DNA of 64,000 nt from contig NZ_RFFL01000005.1 in NCBI RefSeq assembly GCF_003696285.1, forward strand, positions 240,750 to 304,749, in the 5' to 3' direction. The notes beneath the pieces are model-generated. The model saw only the letters and a program-made list of their open reading frames with translations, made no database searches and was not told the origin of the DNA. The position numbers and the translations under genes are program-made. Shown in pieces: positions 33,325-41,221 of this stretch. Every line of letters begins with the position of its first letter. Within the stretch, counting starts at the first letter, position 1. The DNA is from Stutzerimonas nitrititolerans (lineage in GTDB: Bacteria > Pseudomonadota > Gammaproteobacteria > Pseudomonadales > Pseudomonadaceae).

Positions 33325-34473
33325 TCAGTCGGCCTCGAGCCCGACCCGCAGCAACTGCCCATCGTCGGAATCGGTGAGCAGGTAGAGATAGCCATCCGGC
33401 CCCAGCCGCACGTCACGGACGCGCGCGCCCAGCTCCTTGAGCAGCCGTTCTTCGTGAGCGATCTCGTCGCCTTCCAGCTGCAGGCGAATCAGCGAGCGAT
33501 CCACCAACGCACCGATGAACAAGTTGTGCTGCCAGGCCGGGAAACGCTCGGCATCGTAGAAGGCCATCCCGCTGATACCGGGCGACTCCACCCACACATG
33601 ATGCGGGGCTTCACTGCCTTCGACGACCTCGCCCGTGGCCTCGGGAATCGGCTGGCCGTTGTAGTTGATGCCATGGGTCGCCAACGGCCAGCCATAGTTG
33701 CGGCCCGGCTTGGGCAGGTTGATTTCATCGCCGCCGCGCGGCCCGTGCTCGTGGGTCCAGAGCTCACCGGTCCAGGGGTTGATGGCGGCGCCCTGCTGGT
33801 TGCGGTGCCCCAGCGACCAGATTTCCGGCGGCACGCCCTGCCGGTCGACGAAGGGATTGTCCGCCAGCGCCTGGCCATCGGGCCGGATACGCACGACCTT
33901 GCCCTGGTGCTTGTCCATGTCCTGAGCCGTGGGGCGCTGATTGTTCTCGCCGAGGGCGACGAACAGGTTGCCGTCCCGGTCGAAGACCAGCCGCGAACCG
34001 AAGTGATGACCCGTGGACAGTTTCGGCTGCTGGCGGAAGATCACCTCGAAACCTTCCAGGCGCGCCAGGTCGGCACTCAGTTTTCCTCGCCCGACGGCCG
34101 TTCCCGCCCGGCCATCGCTCCCGGCCTCGGCATAGCTGAGATAGACCAGCCGATCCTGCTCGAAATCCGGTGACAGTCGCACATCCAGCAAACCGCCCTG
34201 AGCGCTGGCGAACACCTCCGGCACGCCTTCCAGCGGTTCGGACAGCTTTCCATCGAGACCGACCAGGCGCAGTCGACCCGGCCGTTCGGTGACCAGCATC
34301 CGCTTGCCATCGGGGAGAAACGCCAGGCTCCAGGGAAACGCCAACCCACCGACGACGTCCTCGACGCTGACCCGCCCCTGCTCGCTCGGGTAATGTTCGA
34401 TCTGCGCGAACGCCATCGATGACGCTAACAACGCAACGCCCCCAAGCGCAGCGCGCAGGCAACGGCTCAGCAT
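33325..34473 (-). CDS. Soluble PQQ-dependent aldose sugar dehydrogenase (YliI-like)
   Basis: A 382-residue periplasmic protein. A signal peptide (LRAALGGVALLASSMAFA) is followed by a six-bladed beta-propeller of the soluble glucose dehydrogenase/YliI family. Family blocks are GLAFPWSLAFLPDGKRMLVTER, QPKLSTGHHFGSRLVFD (with the catalytic His in GHHFG), IWSLGHRNQQGAAINP and WTHEHGPRGGDEIN. It oxidises free aldoses with PQQ. The ATG at 34473 begins the signal peptide; a much longer open frame upstream is not supported. Its neighbour gcd uses the same cofactor. No pqq biosynthesis genes are in the window. Confidence 0.9.
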   Translation of the reverse strand: MLSRCLRAALGGVALLASSMAFAQIEHYPSEQGRVSVEDVVGGLAFPWSLAFLPDGKRMLVTERPGRLRLVGLDGKLSEPLEGVPEVFASAQGGLLDVRLSPDFEQDRLVYLSYAEAGSDGRAGTAVGRGKLSADLARLEGFEVIFRQQPKLSTGHHFGSRLVFDRDGNLFVALGENNQRPTAQDMDKHQGKVVRIRPDGQALADNPFVDRQGVPPEIWSLGHRNQQGAAINPWTGELWTHEHGPRGGDEINLPKPGRNYGWPLATHGINYNGQPIPEATGEVVEGSEAPHHVWVESPGISGMAFYDAERFPAWQHNLFIGALVDRSLIRLQLEGDEIAHEERLLKELGARVRDVRLGPDGYLYLLTDSDDGQLLRVGLEAD

Positions 34474-34637
34474 GTGCAATCCTCCAGCGATCGAGGCACG
34501 GCAACTCACCGCGCCGGACCTTTGAGTGAAGACCATGGCCGGGCGTTCCGCACGGGCAGCATTGGCCCCATTGCCGCCGAATGCCGACGCAGCGTGGGCC
34601 GCCGAGCGGATAATCGAACGCTCCCCAACAAAATCTG

Positions 34638-34643
34638 TATAAT
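34638..34643 (+). promoter_or_regulatory. Candidate -10 box (TATAAT)
   Basis: A perfect TATAAT lies 36 bp before the start of the small SutA-like gene. The -35 region at about 34615-34620 is weak, so an activator or upstream AT contribution may be needed. Confidence 0.5.
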
Positions 34644-34678
34644 GCCCGGTTCGATTGACCAAAGGAAAAGAGAGTACG

Positions 34679-34858
34679 ATGGCCAGCAAGACCTCATCAG
34701 CCAAGCGCAAGCCGGAACCCGCCAGCGAAACCAGCCAGTCCCTCGCGGCGCAGATGGCCGCATTTCTGAAGGCCGGCGGCGAAATCCAGAAGATTCCCAA
34801 CGGGGTCAGCGGACAGACGCAAGGCCCGTCGCGCCAGATCACCATCAGCAAGAAGTAA
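34679..34858 (+). CDS. Small SutA-like protein
   Basis: A 59-residue, Lys/Ser/Gln-rich protein. The first 20 residues look disordered, then comes SLAAQMAAFLKAGGEIQKIPNGVSG. The segment MAAFLKAGGEIQ resembles the C-terminal MEEFLARGGKVQ block of the P. aeruginosa slow-growth RNA-polymerase-binding factor SutA, without SutA's acidic N-terminus. AAGGA precedes the ATG at 34679. It has its own TATAAT promoter and a hairpin after the stop. Relation to SutA is suggested by this short match only; it could be an independent small conserved Pseudomonas protein. Confidence 0.7.
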   Translation: MASKTSSAKRKPEPASETSQSLAAQMAAFLKAGGEIQKIPNGVSGQTQGPSRQITISKK

Positions 34859-34869
34859 CCCTCCTTTTC

Positions 34870-34916
34870 AGCGAGCTACAGGGCGCGACCCTTCGCCGTG
34901 GCTCGCTCGCTTTTTC
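34870..34916 (+). terminator. Probable terminator after the SutA-like gene
   Basis: AGCGAGC (34870-34876) pairs with GCTCGCT (34901-34907), followed by CGCTTTTT. The loop is long and contains a nested GC-rich stem, so efficiency is uncertain. Confidence 0.45.
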
Positions 34917-34934
34917 TCTCCTCCCGAGTTGCAC

Positions 34935-35657
34935 ATGACCGAGCCGATCCGCCTGTCCAAACGCCTTGCCGAACTGGTGGGCTGCTCCCGGCGTGAGGCC
35001 GAACTCTATATCGAAGGCGGCTGGGTCCAGGTCGACGGACAGACTGTCGAAGCCCCGTATTTCAAGGTTCAGACGCAACGTATCGAGTTGCTGCCCGGCG
35101 CCCTTGCAATCGAAACACCGCCCGTGACCCTGCTGATGCACAAGGCAGCCGGACAGACGCCCGCTATCGATTCCGCCAGCGTCCAGCACATGCTGGGCGA
35201 GGCCGCTCGCTGGCCTGAGGATCCGACCCGGAGCGCGCCCCTGCAGCGGCACCTCGCTCGTCATACCGAGCTGTTGCCACTGGAGCCGGACATGAGCGGC
35301 CTGCTGGTGTTCAGCCAGCAGCGCGAGGTGATCCGAAGACTGAGCGACTCGCGCAACAAGCTCGAACAGGAATACATCGTCGAGGTCGCCGGCGAGCCGG
35401 AAACCAACGGCCTGGCCCTGCTCGACAAGGGTATCGGTCATCGCGGCCGGATCCTGCCCAGGGCCAAGGCCAGCTGGCAGAACGAGACCCGCCTGCGCAT
35501 CGTCCTCAAGGAACCCCAGCCCGGCGACGTGCGACAGCTGTGCGAGGCGATCGGGCTGCGTGTGATCGCCTGCAAGCGCATCCGCATAGGGCGCCTGTCG
35601 ATGGCCAAGCTGCCGCTGGGGAACTGGCGCTACCTGGGCGAACACGAGCGTTTCTGA
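34935..35657 (+). CDS. S4-domain pseudouridine synthase-like protein (RsuA/RluB/F family)
   Basis: A 240-residue protein. The N-terminal S4 RNA-binding domain (RLSKRLAELVGCSRREAELYIEGGWVQVDG, residues about 5-50) is followed by a RsuA/RluF-type pseudouridine synthase domain (VTLLMHKAAG, LEQEYIVEV, LRVIACKRIRIG). The family's catalytic GRLDxxTxGLL motif is replaced by LPLEPDMSGLL, so the position of the nucleophilic Asp is Glu unless the shifted Asp serves. It may be an RNA-binding protein that has lost synthase activity. The ATG at 34935 is chosen; a TTG two codons earlier is possible. It probably follows the SutA-like gene independently. Confidence 0.8.
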   Translation: MTEPIRLSKRLAELVGCSRREAELYIEGGWVQVDGQTVEAPYFKVQTQRIELLPGALAIETPPVTLLMHKAAGQTPAIDSASVQHMLGEAARWPEDPTRSAPLQRHLARHTELLPLEPDMSGLLVFSQQREVIRRLSDSRNKLEQEYIVEVAGEPETNGLALLDKGIGHRGRILPRAKASWQNETRLRIVLKEPQPGDVRQLCEAIGLRVIACKRIRIGRLSMAKLPLGNWRYLGEHERF

Positions 35658-35737
35658 GGCGCTCGCACGCAAGTCAGCGATGCATCTCCCTCGGTGACGA
35701 CTAGACTGTTCCAGGGTCTCGCTGAAAAGAGTGCATC

Positions 35738-36508
35738 GTGCATAGAGTTCTCCTGGCGTTACTGCTCGGGTTGTTGCCGCTGCCCTGCGTTGCGCAGAAA
35801 CCGGTCGAAGTCTGGAGTTATCACACCTCGCCCCCCTTCGCACTGCCGGATGCACCGGGCGTGTCGGATGCCTTCGTCGATCTGCTCAATCGGCACGCCA
35901 CCAATGCCGGGCGCTTTCTGTTCAAGCTGGTCCAGCTGCCGCGCAAACGGCTGGACATGCGCCTCATCGAGAACCAGCCAGGCGTGTTGCTATGGGGCAC
36001 GCCGGAATTCCTTTCCGAGGCACAGTCCGCCCACGCCACCTGGTCGCGCCCGCTACTGCACGACCAGCAGGATTTCATCTCCCTGGCCACCACCGCCTAC
36101 GATTACCAGGGCACCGAATCGCTTTACGGCCTGACGCTCGGCGGGGTACTGGGCCATCGCTACACGAGCCTCGACAGCGCCATCGAGCGCGGCCTGATCA
36201 GGCGCGAAGACGTCCATTCGGATCTGCAGAACCTGCAGAAGCTGCGTGCCGGGCGTATCGATACGGCACTGCTCCCGCGCTCGACGCTGCTCTACTACCG
36301 AAAAACCGACCCACAGCGGGATCTGTACATCTCGGCCAGGCCGCTGTATCAATTCGAACGTCGCCTGATGCTGACCGCCAGCCTCGACGATGCAGTGAAA
36401 AGCTACCTGCGCGAGATCACCGAAGCGCTTTCGGACAATCCTCGCTGGCACCGCCTGCTCGATCGCTACGGGTTGCAGCCCATTGCTGCGGACAAGCAGC
36501 ACCGGTGA
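35738..36508 (+). CDS. Periplasmic substrate-binding protein-like (SBP_bac_3 family)
   Basis: A 256-residue secreted protein. A signal peptide (VLLALLLGLLPLPCVAQ) is followed by a family 3 solute-binding-like fold. VEVWSYHTSPPFAL starts the first lobe, VLLWGTPEFLSEA marks the crossover region, and KLRAGRIDTALLPRSTLLYY belongs to the second lobe. It begins with GTG. There is no ABC permease or ATPase nearby, as is common for pseudomonad orphan proteins of this type, which may act as sensors or be non-transport relatives. The ligand is unknown. Spacing to the next gene is 77 bp. Confidence 0.78.
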   Translation: MHRVLLALLLGLLPLPCVAQKPVEVWSYHTSPPFALPDAPGVSDAFVDLLNRHATNAGRFLFKLVQLPRKRLDMRLIENQPGVLLWGTPEFLSEAQSAHATWSRPLLHDQQDFISLATTAYDYQGTESLYGLTLGGVLGHRYTSLDSAIERGLIRREDVHSDLQNLQKLRAGRIDTALLPRSTLLYYRKTDPQRDLYISARPLYQFERRLMLTASLDDAVKSYLREITEALSDNPRWHRLLDRYGLQPIAADKQHR

Positions 36509-36585
36509 ACGGCACGGCACCGCACGGGTCGAACGATGCCGACACGCCATGAACGAATAACGAACCGAAGAGAACACAAGCCGCG

Positions 36586-37119
36586 ATGAAAAAAATACTG
36601 GTGATCGGCCTGCTCCTGGCGTTGGGCGGCTGCGCCTCGCAGCTCTGCCATCAATCCCCGGACAGCGAAGCCTGCCGTGCCGAGCGGCTGCTCTACGAGA
36701 ACGATCTGCTACAGGCCAAGATTCTCATCTCCACCGGCAACGAAGAAGGCTATGAACTCGCTCATGCGCTGCTCGCGCGCAGCGCCCCGCAGGATCGTCA
36801 TGGCGAGACCGACTTCTACCAGGCCTTGCTGATGATCCGCCAGGGACCGCAGCCTTCCGAAGTGCTGAAGCAGCTGCAGAAGGCGCAGAAAAAGGGCCAT
36901 CCGCACGCCATCGCGCTGCTCTACAAGATCCATCATGAGCCCTATCTGATCGAGAAACGCGACCCGCTCGAAGCCGAGCGCTATCGCAAGGCCTACGCAC
37001 AACTGGACGTCGCGCTAAGCGGTTATCCCTCGTTCGAAAAGGCCCTCGAACTGGTTTCCCAGCTGGTGGAGGAGCCGCCGCAACTGCTACCGCTGCCTTG
37101 TCCCGCCCGCTGTCGGTAA
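36586..37119 (+). CDS. Lipoprotein with a helical Sel1/TPR-like body
   Basis: A 177-residue lipoprotein. The signal MKKILVIGLLLALGGCAS has a consensus lipobox (LGGC), and Ser at +3 favours outer-membrane sorting. The mature part is helical with repeat-like phrases (GYELAHALLARSA, DFYQALLMIRQG, KGHPHAIALLYKI) that recall TPR/Sel1 repeats. Cysteines occur near both ends of the mature protein (LCHQSPDSEAC and PCPARC). No enzymatic motif. It follows the solute-binding protein on the same strand and could be co-transcribed. Function unknown. Confidence 0.75.
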   Translation: MKKILVIGLLLALGGCASQLCHQSPDSEACRAERLLYENDLLQAKILISTGNEEGYELAHALLARSAPQDRHGETDFYQALLMIRQGPQPSEVLKQLQKAQKKGHPHAIALLYKIHHEPYLIEKRDPLEAERYRKAYAQLDVALSGYPSFEKALELVSQLVEEPPQLLPLPCPARCR

Positions 37120-37177
37120 CCGGGGCGGCCGCTAATCGCCAGGCCACGCTTCAGCGGTCCGACAAACCAGGGTCACA

Positions 37178-37206
37178 GTGGAAGTAAAAAGCGACATCCA
37201 CCCTAC
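37178..37206. repeat. GTGGAT/ATCCACCCTAC-type short repeat, copy 1
   Basis: GTGGAAGTAAAAAGCGACATCCACCCTAC is nearly the same as 46364-46392. It overlaps the stop of the small gene that follows. It belongs to the dispersed GTAGGGTGGAT repeats of pseudomonads. Confidence 0.6.
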
Positions 37207-37391
37207 GGCGCTGGCGTTTGCGACAGCTTGGGGTCTTCCTCACCGGACGCCGCCGCCTCGGCCTCCTCTCGCGAGGCATAGGGCCCGGCGATGATCTGGC
37301 CATCCACTTCCACCACCCAGCACACCGCCCAGGTGGGGCGCCAGGCCTTGGGTACGTCATCGCCTTTGAGGTGCTTGATCTGCGTCTGCAT
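37203..37391 (-). CDS. Small conserved-looking protein
   Basis: A 62-residue protein: MQTQIKHLKGDDVPKAWRPT, then a hydrophobic beta-like segment WAVCWVVEVDGQIIAGPYASREEAEAA, then an acidic and Pro-rich tail. The AGPYASREEAEAA pattern is like the small SPOR/RNase-H-adjacent beta-alpha units that end in an E-E-A-x-A-A helix. GGAG lies at good distance before the ATG at 37391; a longer frame upstream lacks such a site. The stop codon falls inside a dispersed repeat. It stands alone on the minus strand between two plus-strand genes. Function unknown. Confidence 0.65.
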   Translation of the reverse strand: MQTQIKHLKGDDVPKAWRPTWAVCWVVEVDGQIIAGPYASREEAEAAASGEEDPKLSQTPAP

Positions 37392-37528
37392 CTGGATCTC
37401 CAGCTGGTTCGTCGTAGAAAACGCCCTTGCTACAGTGACCACAGCCGCCTCCGGTTTGCTCCCAGCGGGCGAACTGCGCCGGCTCGGTCGGCTCTACAAC
37501 TGCGAAGGCCGCCAGATACGAGGGCACG

Positions 37529-38407
37529 ATGGATAACCACCTGACAGGCCGCGGCAAGCTACTGCTGCTGTCGATCGCGGCACTGCTGTTGCTGAGTGCC
37601 TGCAGCCGCATCAACCTCGCCTACCGCAACCTGGACATCCTGATTCCCTGGTCGCTGAACGACTACCTGGACATGAACAGCGCCCAGCAGGCGCGTCTCA
37701 AGGCACAACTGCGCGAGCATCAGGCCTGGCACTGCCGTAGCCAGTTGCCGATCTATCTCGAAGGGCTGGAGACGCTGCAGCGCGAAGTCGCCGAAGACCG
37801 AATCGAAGTGGCGACGCTGCGCGCTCACCAGCGAAAAATGCGCCAGGCCATCGAGGCGATAGCCGTGCGCATCAGCCCCTCGGCCAGCGAACTGCTCGGC
37901 AGCCTCGACGAGCGCCAGGTGCGGCGCCTGCAGGAGACGCTCGCAGAAAAACAGCGGCAACTGCAGGAAAAATTCGTCGAGCCGGAGCTGCCACGGCAGA
38001 TTCGCGAACGCGCCGAACGCATGCAGGAGCGCGTCGAGCACTGGACCGGCCGCCTGGATGCCGCGCAGCGACAACGCATCCTGCAATGGTCCCATGCGCT
38101 GGGCGAACAGAACCGTCGCTGGTTGGATAACCGTCGGCATTGGCAGGCGGCACTCGTCGAAGCCGTCAAACGGCGCCACGACGCCGACTTCCCGACGCGT
38201 CTGGCGCCGCTGCTGCAGGAACCCGAGGCGTTCTGGACCGATGCCTACCGGCGCAGCGTTCCACGGACCGAGCAGGCTACGCTGGAACTGATCCGCGACC
38301 TCTACGCAATGGCCAGCGCGGCGCAACGCAGCCGCCTGAGCCAGCGCCTGCAGGGCCTGCACGACGACCTGGCCTCGCTGGACTGCCTGGACGAAGCCAG
38401 ACCCTAG
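37529..38407 (+). CDS. DUF6279-type lipoprotein
   Basis: A 292-residue lipoprotein. The signal LLLLSIAALLLLSACSR has the lipobox LSAC. It continues INLAYRNLDILIPWSLNDYLDMNSAQQARLKAQL, the typical opening of DUF6279 family members. The rest is nearly all charged alpha-helix (QRQLQEKFVEPELPRQIRERAERM), probably a long helical bundle or coiled coil in the periplasm. It is a common Pseudomonas envelope protein with no known activity. About 70 bp separate it from the next gene on the same strand. Confidence 0.82.
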   Translation: MDNHLTGRGKLLLLSIAALLLLSACSRINLAYRNLDILIPWSLNDYLDMNSAQQARLKAQLREHQAWHCRSQLPIYLEGLETLQREVAEDRIEVATLRAHQRKMRQAIEAIAVRISPSASELLGSLDERQVRRLQETLAEKQRQLQEKFVEPELPRQIRERAERMQERVEHWTGRLDAAQRQRILQWSHALGEQNRRWLDNRRHWQAALVEAVKRRHDADFPTRLAPLLQEPEAFWTDAYRRSVPRTEQATLELIRDLYAMASAAQRSRLSQRLQGLHDDLASLDCLDEARP

Positions 38408-38480
38408 CCCAGCGACCGGCATCAGGAACGGCCCGCTCTGATGAGGGTCCACCGCATAGCAGACTGCACAGGAGCGCGCC

Positions 38481-38792
38481 ATGACACCTTCTTCGCTGAC
38501 CCTCGACCAAGCTATGAAGCTGACCACCGAAGCCTTCCTCCCCTGCGGCTGCGTGACCAGCGCCAACGCCGAGGAAGACAGCTACGGCTTCACCGTGATG
38601 AGCGGCGATGGCGCCGAGGTGATGCGCGTGGCCGCCGTGCCGAACAGCCAGTACAGCAACCCGCAGCAGCTGGGCGAGATGCTCGAACAGGCACGCCTGG
38701 ACGTGGAGGACAAGGGTTGCCGCCTGGAACCCTGGACCATGCCGGTCATCGCCGACGGCAGCGGCATTCCCGAAACGCCACCGAACTACTGA
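38481..38792 (+). CDS. Hypothetical small cytosolic protein
   Basis: A 103-residue soluble protein with no signal or membrane segment. LTLDQAMKLTTEAFLPCGCVTSANAEEDSYGFTVMS suggests an alpha-beta fold. The phrase CGCVTS holds two cysteines in a turn. DGAEVMRVAAVPNSQYSNPQQLGEMLEQARLDVEDKGC completes a second helix. GCGCC lies before the ATG but a clear Shine-Dalgarno is not obvious (AGGAGCGCGCC at 38470). I do not recognise a family. It may be co-transcribed with the DUF6279 gene. Confidence 0.65.
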   Translation: MTPSSLTLDQAMKLTTEAFLPCGCVTSANAEEDSYGFTVMSGDGAEVMRVAAVPNSQYSNPQQLGEMLEQARLDVEDKGCRLEPWTMPVIADGSGIPETPPNY

Positions 38793-38877
38793 GCGACCTG
38801 GGCGCGACCTGAACGCCCAAGCGCCGTCCGTGATCCGCCCGCTCGCTCAGGCCTCTCGAACCGAGTGATCGGCTATC

Positions 38878-38930
38878 CGGCCGAAACTTTTACGTCGCGC
38901 TTCGGGTCGCTATAGAGGCGGTTTCGGCCG
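38878..38930. promoter_or_regulatory. 10-bp inverted repeat upstream of egtB
   Basis: CGGCCGAAAC (38878-38887) and GTTTCGGCCG (38921-38930) are perfect inverted copies 33 bp apart, ending 27 bp before the egtB start. This may be an operator or an upstream hairpin; nothing links it to a known regulator. Confidence 0.4.
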
Positions 38931-38957
38931 CTCCAGACACCCGAAACGGGAGTACGC

Positions 38958-40256
38958 ATGGGCAACCTGGCGCATCAGCCGAACCTGCAACCTGCATCCG
39001 CCGCCTTCGATCGGCTGCTGCATCGCTACCAGCAGGTTCGCGCACTCAGCGAAACGATCTGCGCACCGCTGCAGATCGAGGATTACGTGATTCAGAGCAT
39101 GCCCGAGGTCAGCCCGCCGAAATGGCACCTGGCGCATGTCAGCTGGTTCTTCGAGACCTTCCTGCTCAAGGCCTATCTCGATGATTACCGGACGCCGAAC
39201 CCGCTCTACGACTACCTGTTCAACTCCTATTACGAAACCCACGGCATACCCTTTCCACGCGGCCAGCGCGGGCTGGTTTCACGCCCGGGCGTAGAGGACG
39301 TCTACCGTTACCGCCGCCACGTGGACCAGGCCATGGGCGAACTGCTGACCAAGCCGCCCGAGGCCCACGCCGACGAAATCCACCGGCGGGTCGAGCTGGG
39401 TCTGCAGCACGAGCAGCAGCACCAGGAACTGCTGCTCATGGACATCAAGCACATCCTCGCGCAAAGCCCCCTGCATCCGGCCTACCGCAGCGACCTGAAA
39501 CCGGCGGTCCAGGCGCACGGCGAGCGCCTGCGCTGGCATTCGTTCGACGGCGGCGTGAAGCACATCGGCCATGCCGGCGAAGGTTTCGCCTTCGATTGCG
39601 AAACGCCCAGGCACCGGCAGTTCGTCGAGGATTTCCAGCTTGCCGATCGCCTGGTCACAAACCGCGAGTACCTGTCGTTCATCGCCGATGGCGGTTATGC
39701 ACGGCCCGAGCTGTGGCTCGCCGACGGCTGGGCGCTGCTGGGGCAGACCGGCTGGAATGCGCCGCTGTACTGGCAACGCCGGGATGACGCCTGGTACGAG
39801 ATGACGCTAGGCGGGCTCGGCGAGCTGCAACTCGAGGCACCGGTCAGCCACGTCAGCTTCTACGAAGCCGACGCCTACGCGCGCTGGGCCGAGGCCCGCC
39901 TGCCCAGTGAAGCGGAATGGGAAGTAGCGGCAGAAGGGCGACCTGCAGATGGCAATTTCCTGGAAAGCGATCACCTGCATCCGACCGCTCCCGACAGCCC
40001 GCACGAGGGCCCTGCGCAGCTGTTCGGCGACGTCTGGGAATGGACCGCCAGCGCCTACCGGCCCTACCCCGGATTCCGCCCATTGCCGGGCAGCCTCGGC
40101 GAATACAACGGCAAGTTCATGTCCGGCCAGATGGTGCTGCGCGGTGGCTGCTGCGCCACCCCGCAGGCGCATATCCGTGCCACCTACCGCAACTTCTTCC
40201 AGCCGTCCATGCGCTGGCAATTCGCCGGGCTGCGCCTGGCTCGGGAGCTTCGATAA
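38958..40256 (+). CDS. egtB: Ergothioneine sulfoxide synthase EgtB
   Basis: A 432-residue non-haem iron enzyme that joins hercynine to a thiol donor with O2. The N-terminal DinB-like domain provides iron ligands: WHLAHVSWFFE (His60) and LQHEQQHQELLLMDI (His151, His155). The C-terminal FGE-sulfatase/C-type-lectin domain is marked by LPSEAEWEVAAEG, LFGDVWEWTASAY, MSGQMVLRGGCCATP and RATYRNFFQP. Its stop overlaps the egtD start (TAATG). No egtA or egtC homologue is in the window, so the thiol donor may be cysteine, or those genes may lie elsewhere. Confidence 0.95.
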   Translation: MGNLAHQPNLQPASAAFDRLLHRYQQVRALSETICAPLQIEDYVIQSMPEVSPPKWHLAHVSWFFETFLLKAYLDDYRTPNPLYDYLFNSYYETHGIPFPRGQRGLVSRPGVEDVYRYRRHVDQAMGELLTKPPEAHADEIHRRVELGLQHEQQHQELLLMDIKHILAQSPLHPAYRSDLKPAVQAHGERLRWHSFDGGVKHIGHAGEGFAFDCETPRHRQFVEDFQLADRLVTNREYLSFIADGGYARPELWLADGWALLGQTGWNAPLYWQRRDDAWYEMTLGGLGELQLEAPVSHVSFYEADAYARWAEARLPSEAEWEVAAEGRPADGNFLESDHLHPTAPDSPHEGPAQLFGDVWEWTASAYRPYPGFRPLPGSLGEYNGKFMSGQMVLRGGCCATPQAHIRATYRNFFQPSMRWQFAGLRLARELR

Positions 40257-41221
40257 TGGCCCTTGCCATCCATTTCCACGATCAGATCCAGCAACCCCAT
40301 GCCGCTTCGCTACGCGACGAGGTGCTCGCAGGTTTCGCCGCCTCGCCCAAGCAAGTGTCGCCGAAATTCTTCTACGACCGGCGCGGCTCGGAGCTGTTCG
40401 AGCAGATCTGCCAGCAGCCGGAGTACTACCTGACCCGCACCGAGGAGCAGATTCTCGCCGACGCCGCCAACGACATCCGCGAGATCGCCGGGCCGCGGAC
40501 GGACCTGATCGAACTGGGCAGCGGAGCCAGTCGCAAGGTGCGCTTGCTGCTCGAACGACTGCGGCCGGTCAGCTACCTGGGCATCGATATTTCCGAGGAC
40601 TTCCTGCGAACCAGCACCCAGCGGCTGGCGGCGGATTACCCCTGGCTGGACGTGCATGCTGCCTGCGCCGACTTCTGCGACGGGCTGGAGCTGCCGGACG
40701 ACTTCGAGATCCATCACCCGCTGATGTTCTTTCCCGGCTCCAGCATCGGCAATTTCACCCCCGGGCAAGCCCGCCAGTTGCTGGGCCACTTGCACGAGAT
40801 CCTGCCGCCCGGTGGCGGCCTGCTGATCGGGGTCGACCTGGTGAAGGACAAGACCGTGCTGGAGGCCGCCTACAACGACCGCGCCCACGTCACCGCCGCC
40901 TTCAACCTCAACCTGCTGCAACGCATCCGCAACGAGCTGGACTGCGACATCGACCCGTCGCGCTTCGTCCACCGCGCCTTTTTCAACGAAGGCGAATCGC
41001 GCATCGAGATGCACCTGATCAGCCGCGAGTCGCAGGAGGTCAGGCTGGAAGGCCGGCATTTCCATTTCGAACCCGGCGAAAGTCTGCACACGGAAAACTC
41101 CTACAAGTACACGCTGGATTCCTTTGCCGCCCTGGCCAACAGCGCTGGATTCGCTTGCCGCAGCCAGTGGACCGACGCGCGCGAGCTGTTCAGCGTGCAC
41201 TACCTGCAACGCCAGCCATGA
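40256..41221 (+). CDS. egtD: L-histidine N-alpha-methyltransferase EgtD
   Basis: A 321-residue SAM-dependent enzyme that trimethylates histidine to hercynine, the EgtB substrate. Family features are SPKFFYDRRGSELFEQICQQPEYY, the SAM site LIELGSGASRKVRLLLE, YLGIDISEDFL, FFPGSSIGNFTP and LLIGVDLVKDK. The length matches the family. It starts at the TAATG junction with egtB and its stop overlaps the subtilase-like gene (ATGA), so three genes form one translationally coupled operon. Confidence 0.95.
   Translation: MALAIHFHDQIQQPHAASLRDEVLAGFAASPKQVSPKFFYDRRGSELFEQICQQPEYYLTRTEEQILADAANDIREIAGPRTDLIELGSGASRKVRLLLERLRPVSYLGIDISEDFLRTSTQRLAADYPWLDVHAACADFCDGLELPDDFEIHHPLMFFPGSSIGNFTPGQARQLLGHLHEILPPGGGLLIGVDLVKDKTVLEAAYNDRAHVTAAFNLNLLQRIRNELDCDIDPSRFVHRAFFNEGESRIEMHLISRESQEVRLEGRHFHFEPGESLHTENSYKYTLDSFAALANSAGFACRSQWTDARELFSVHYLQRQP

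Noticed and set aside
25028..33377. Long plus-strand open frames opposite wzc (25028-27199) and gcd (30861-33377)
   Set aside because: Both mirror the codon structure of the real minus-strand genes and show no signal, domain or ribosome site.
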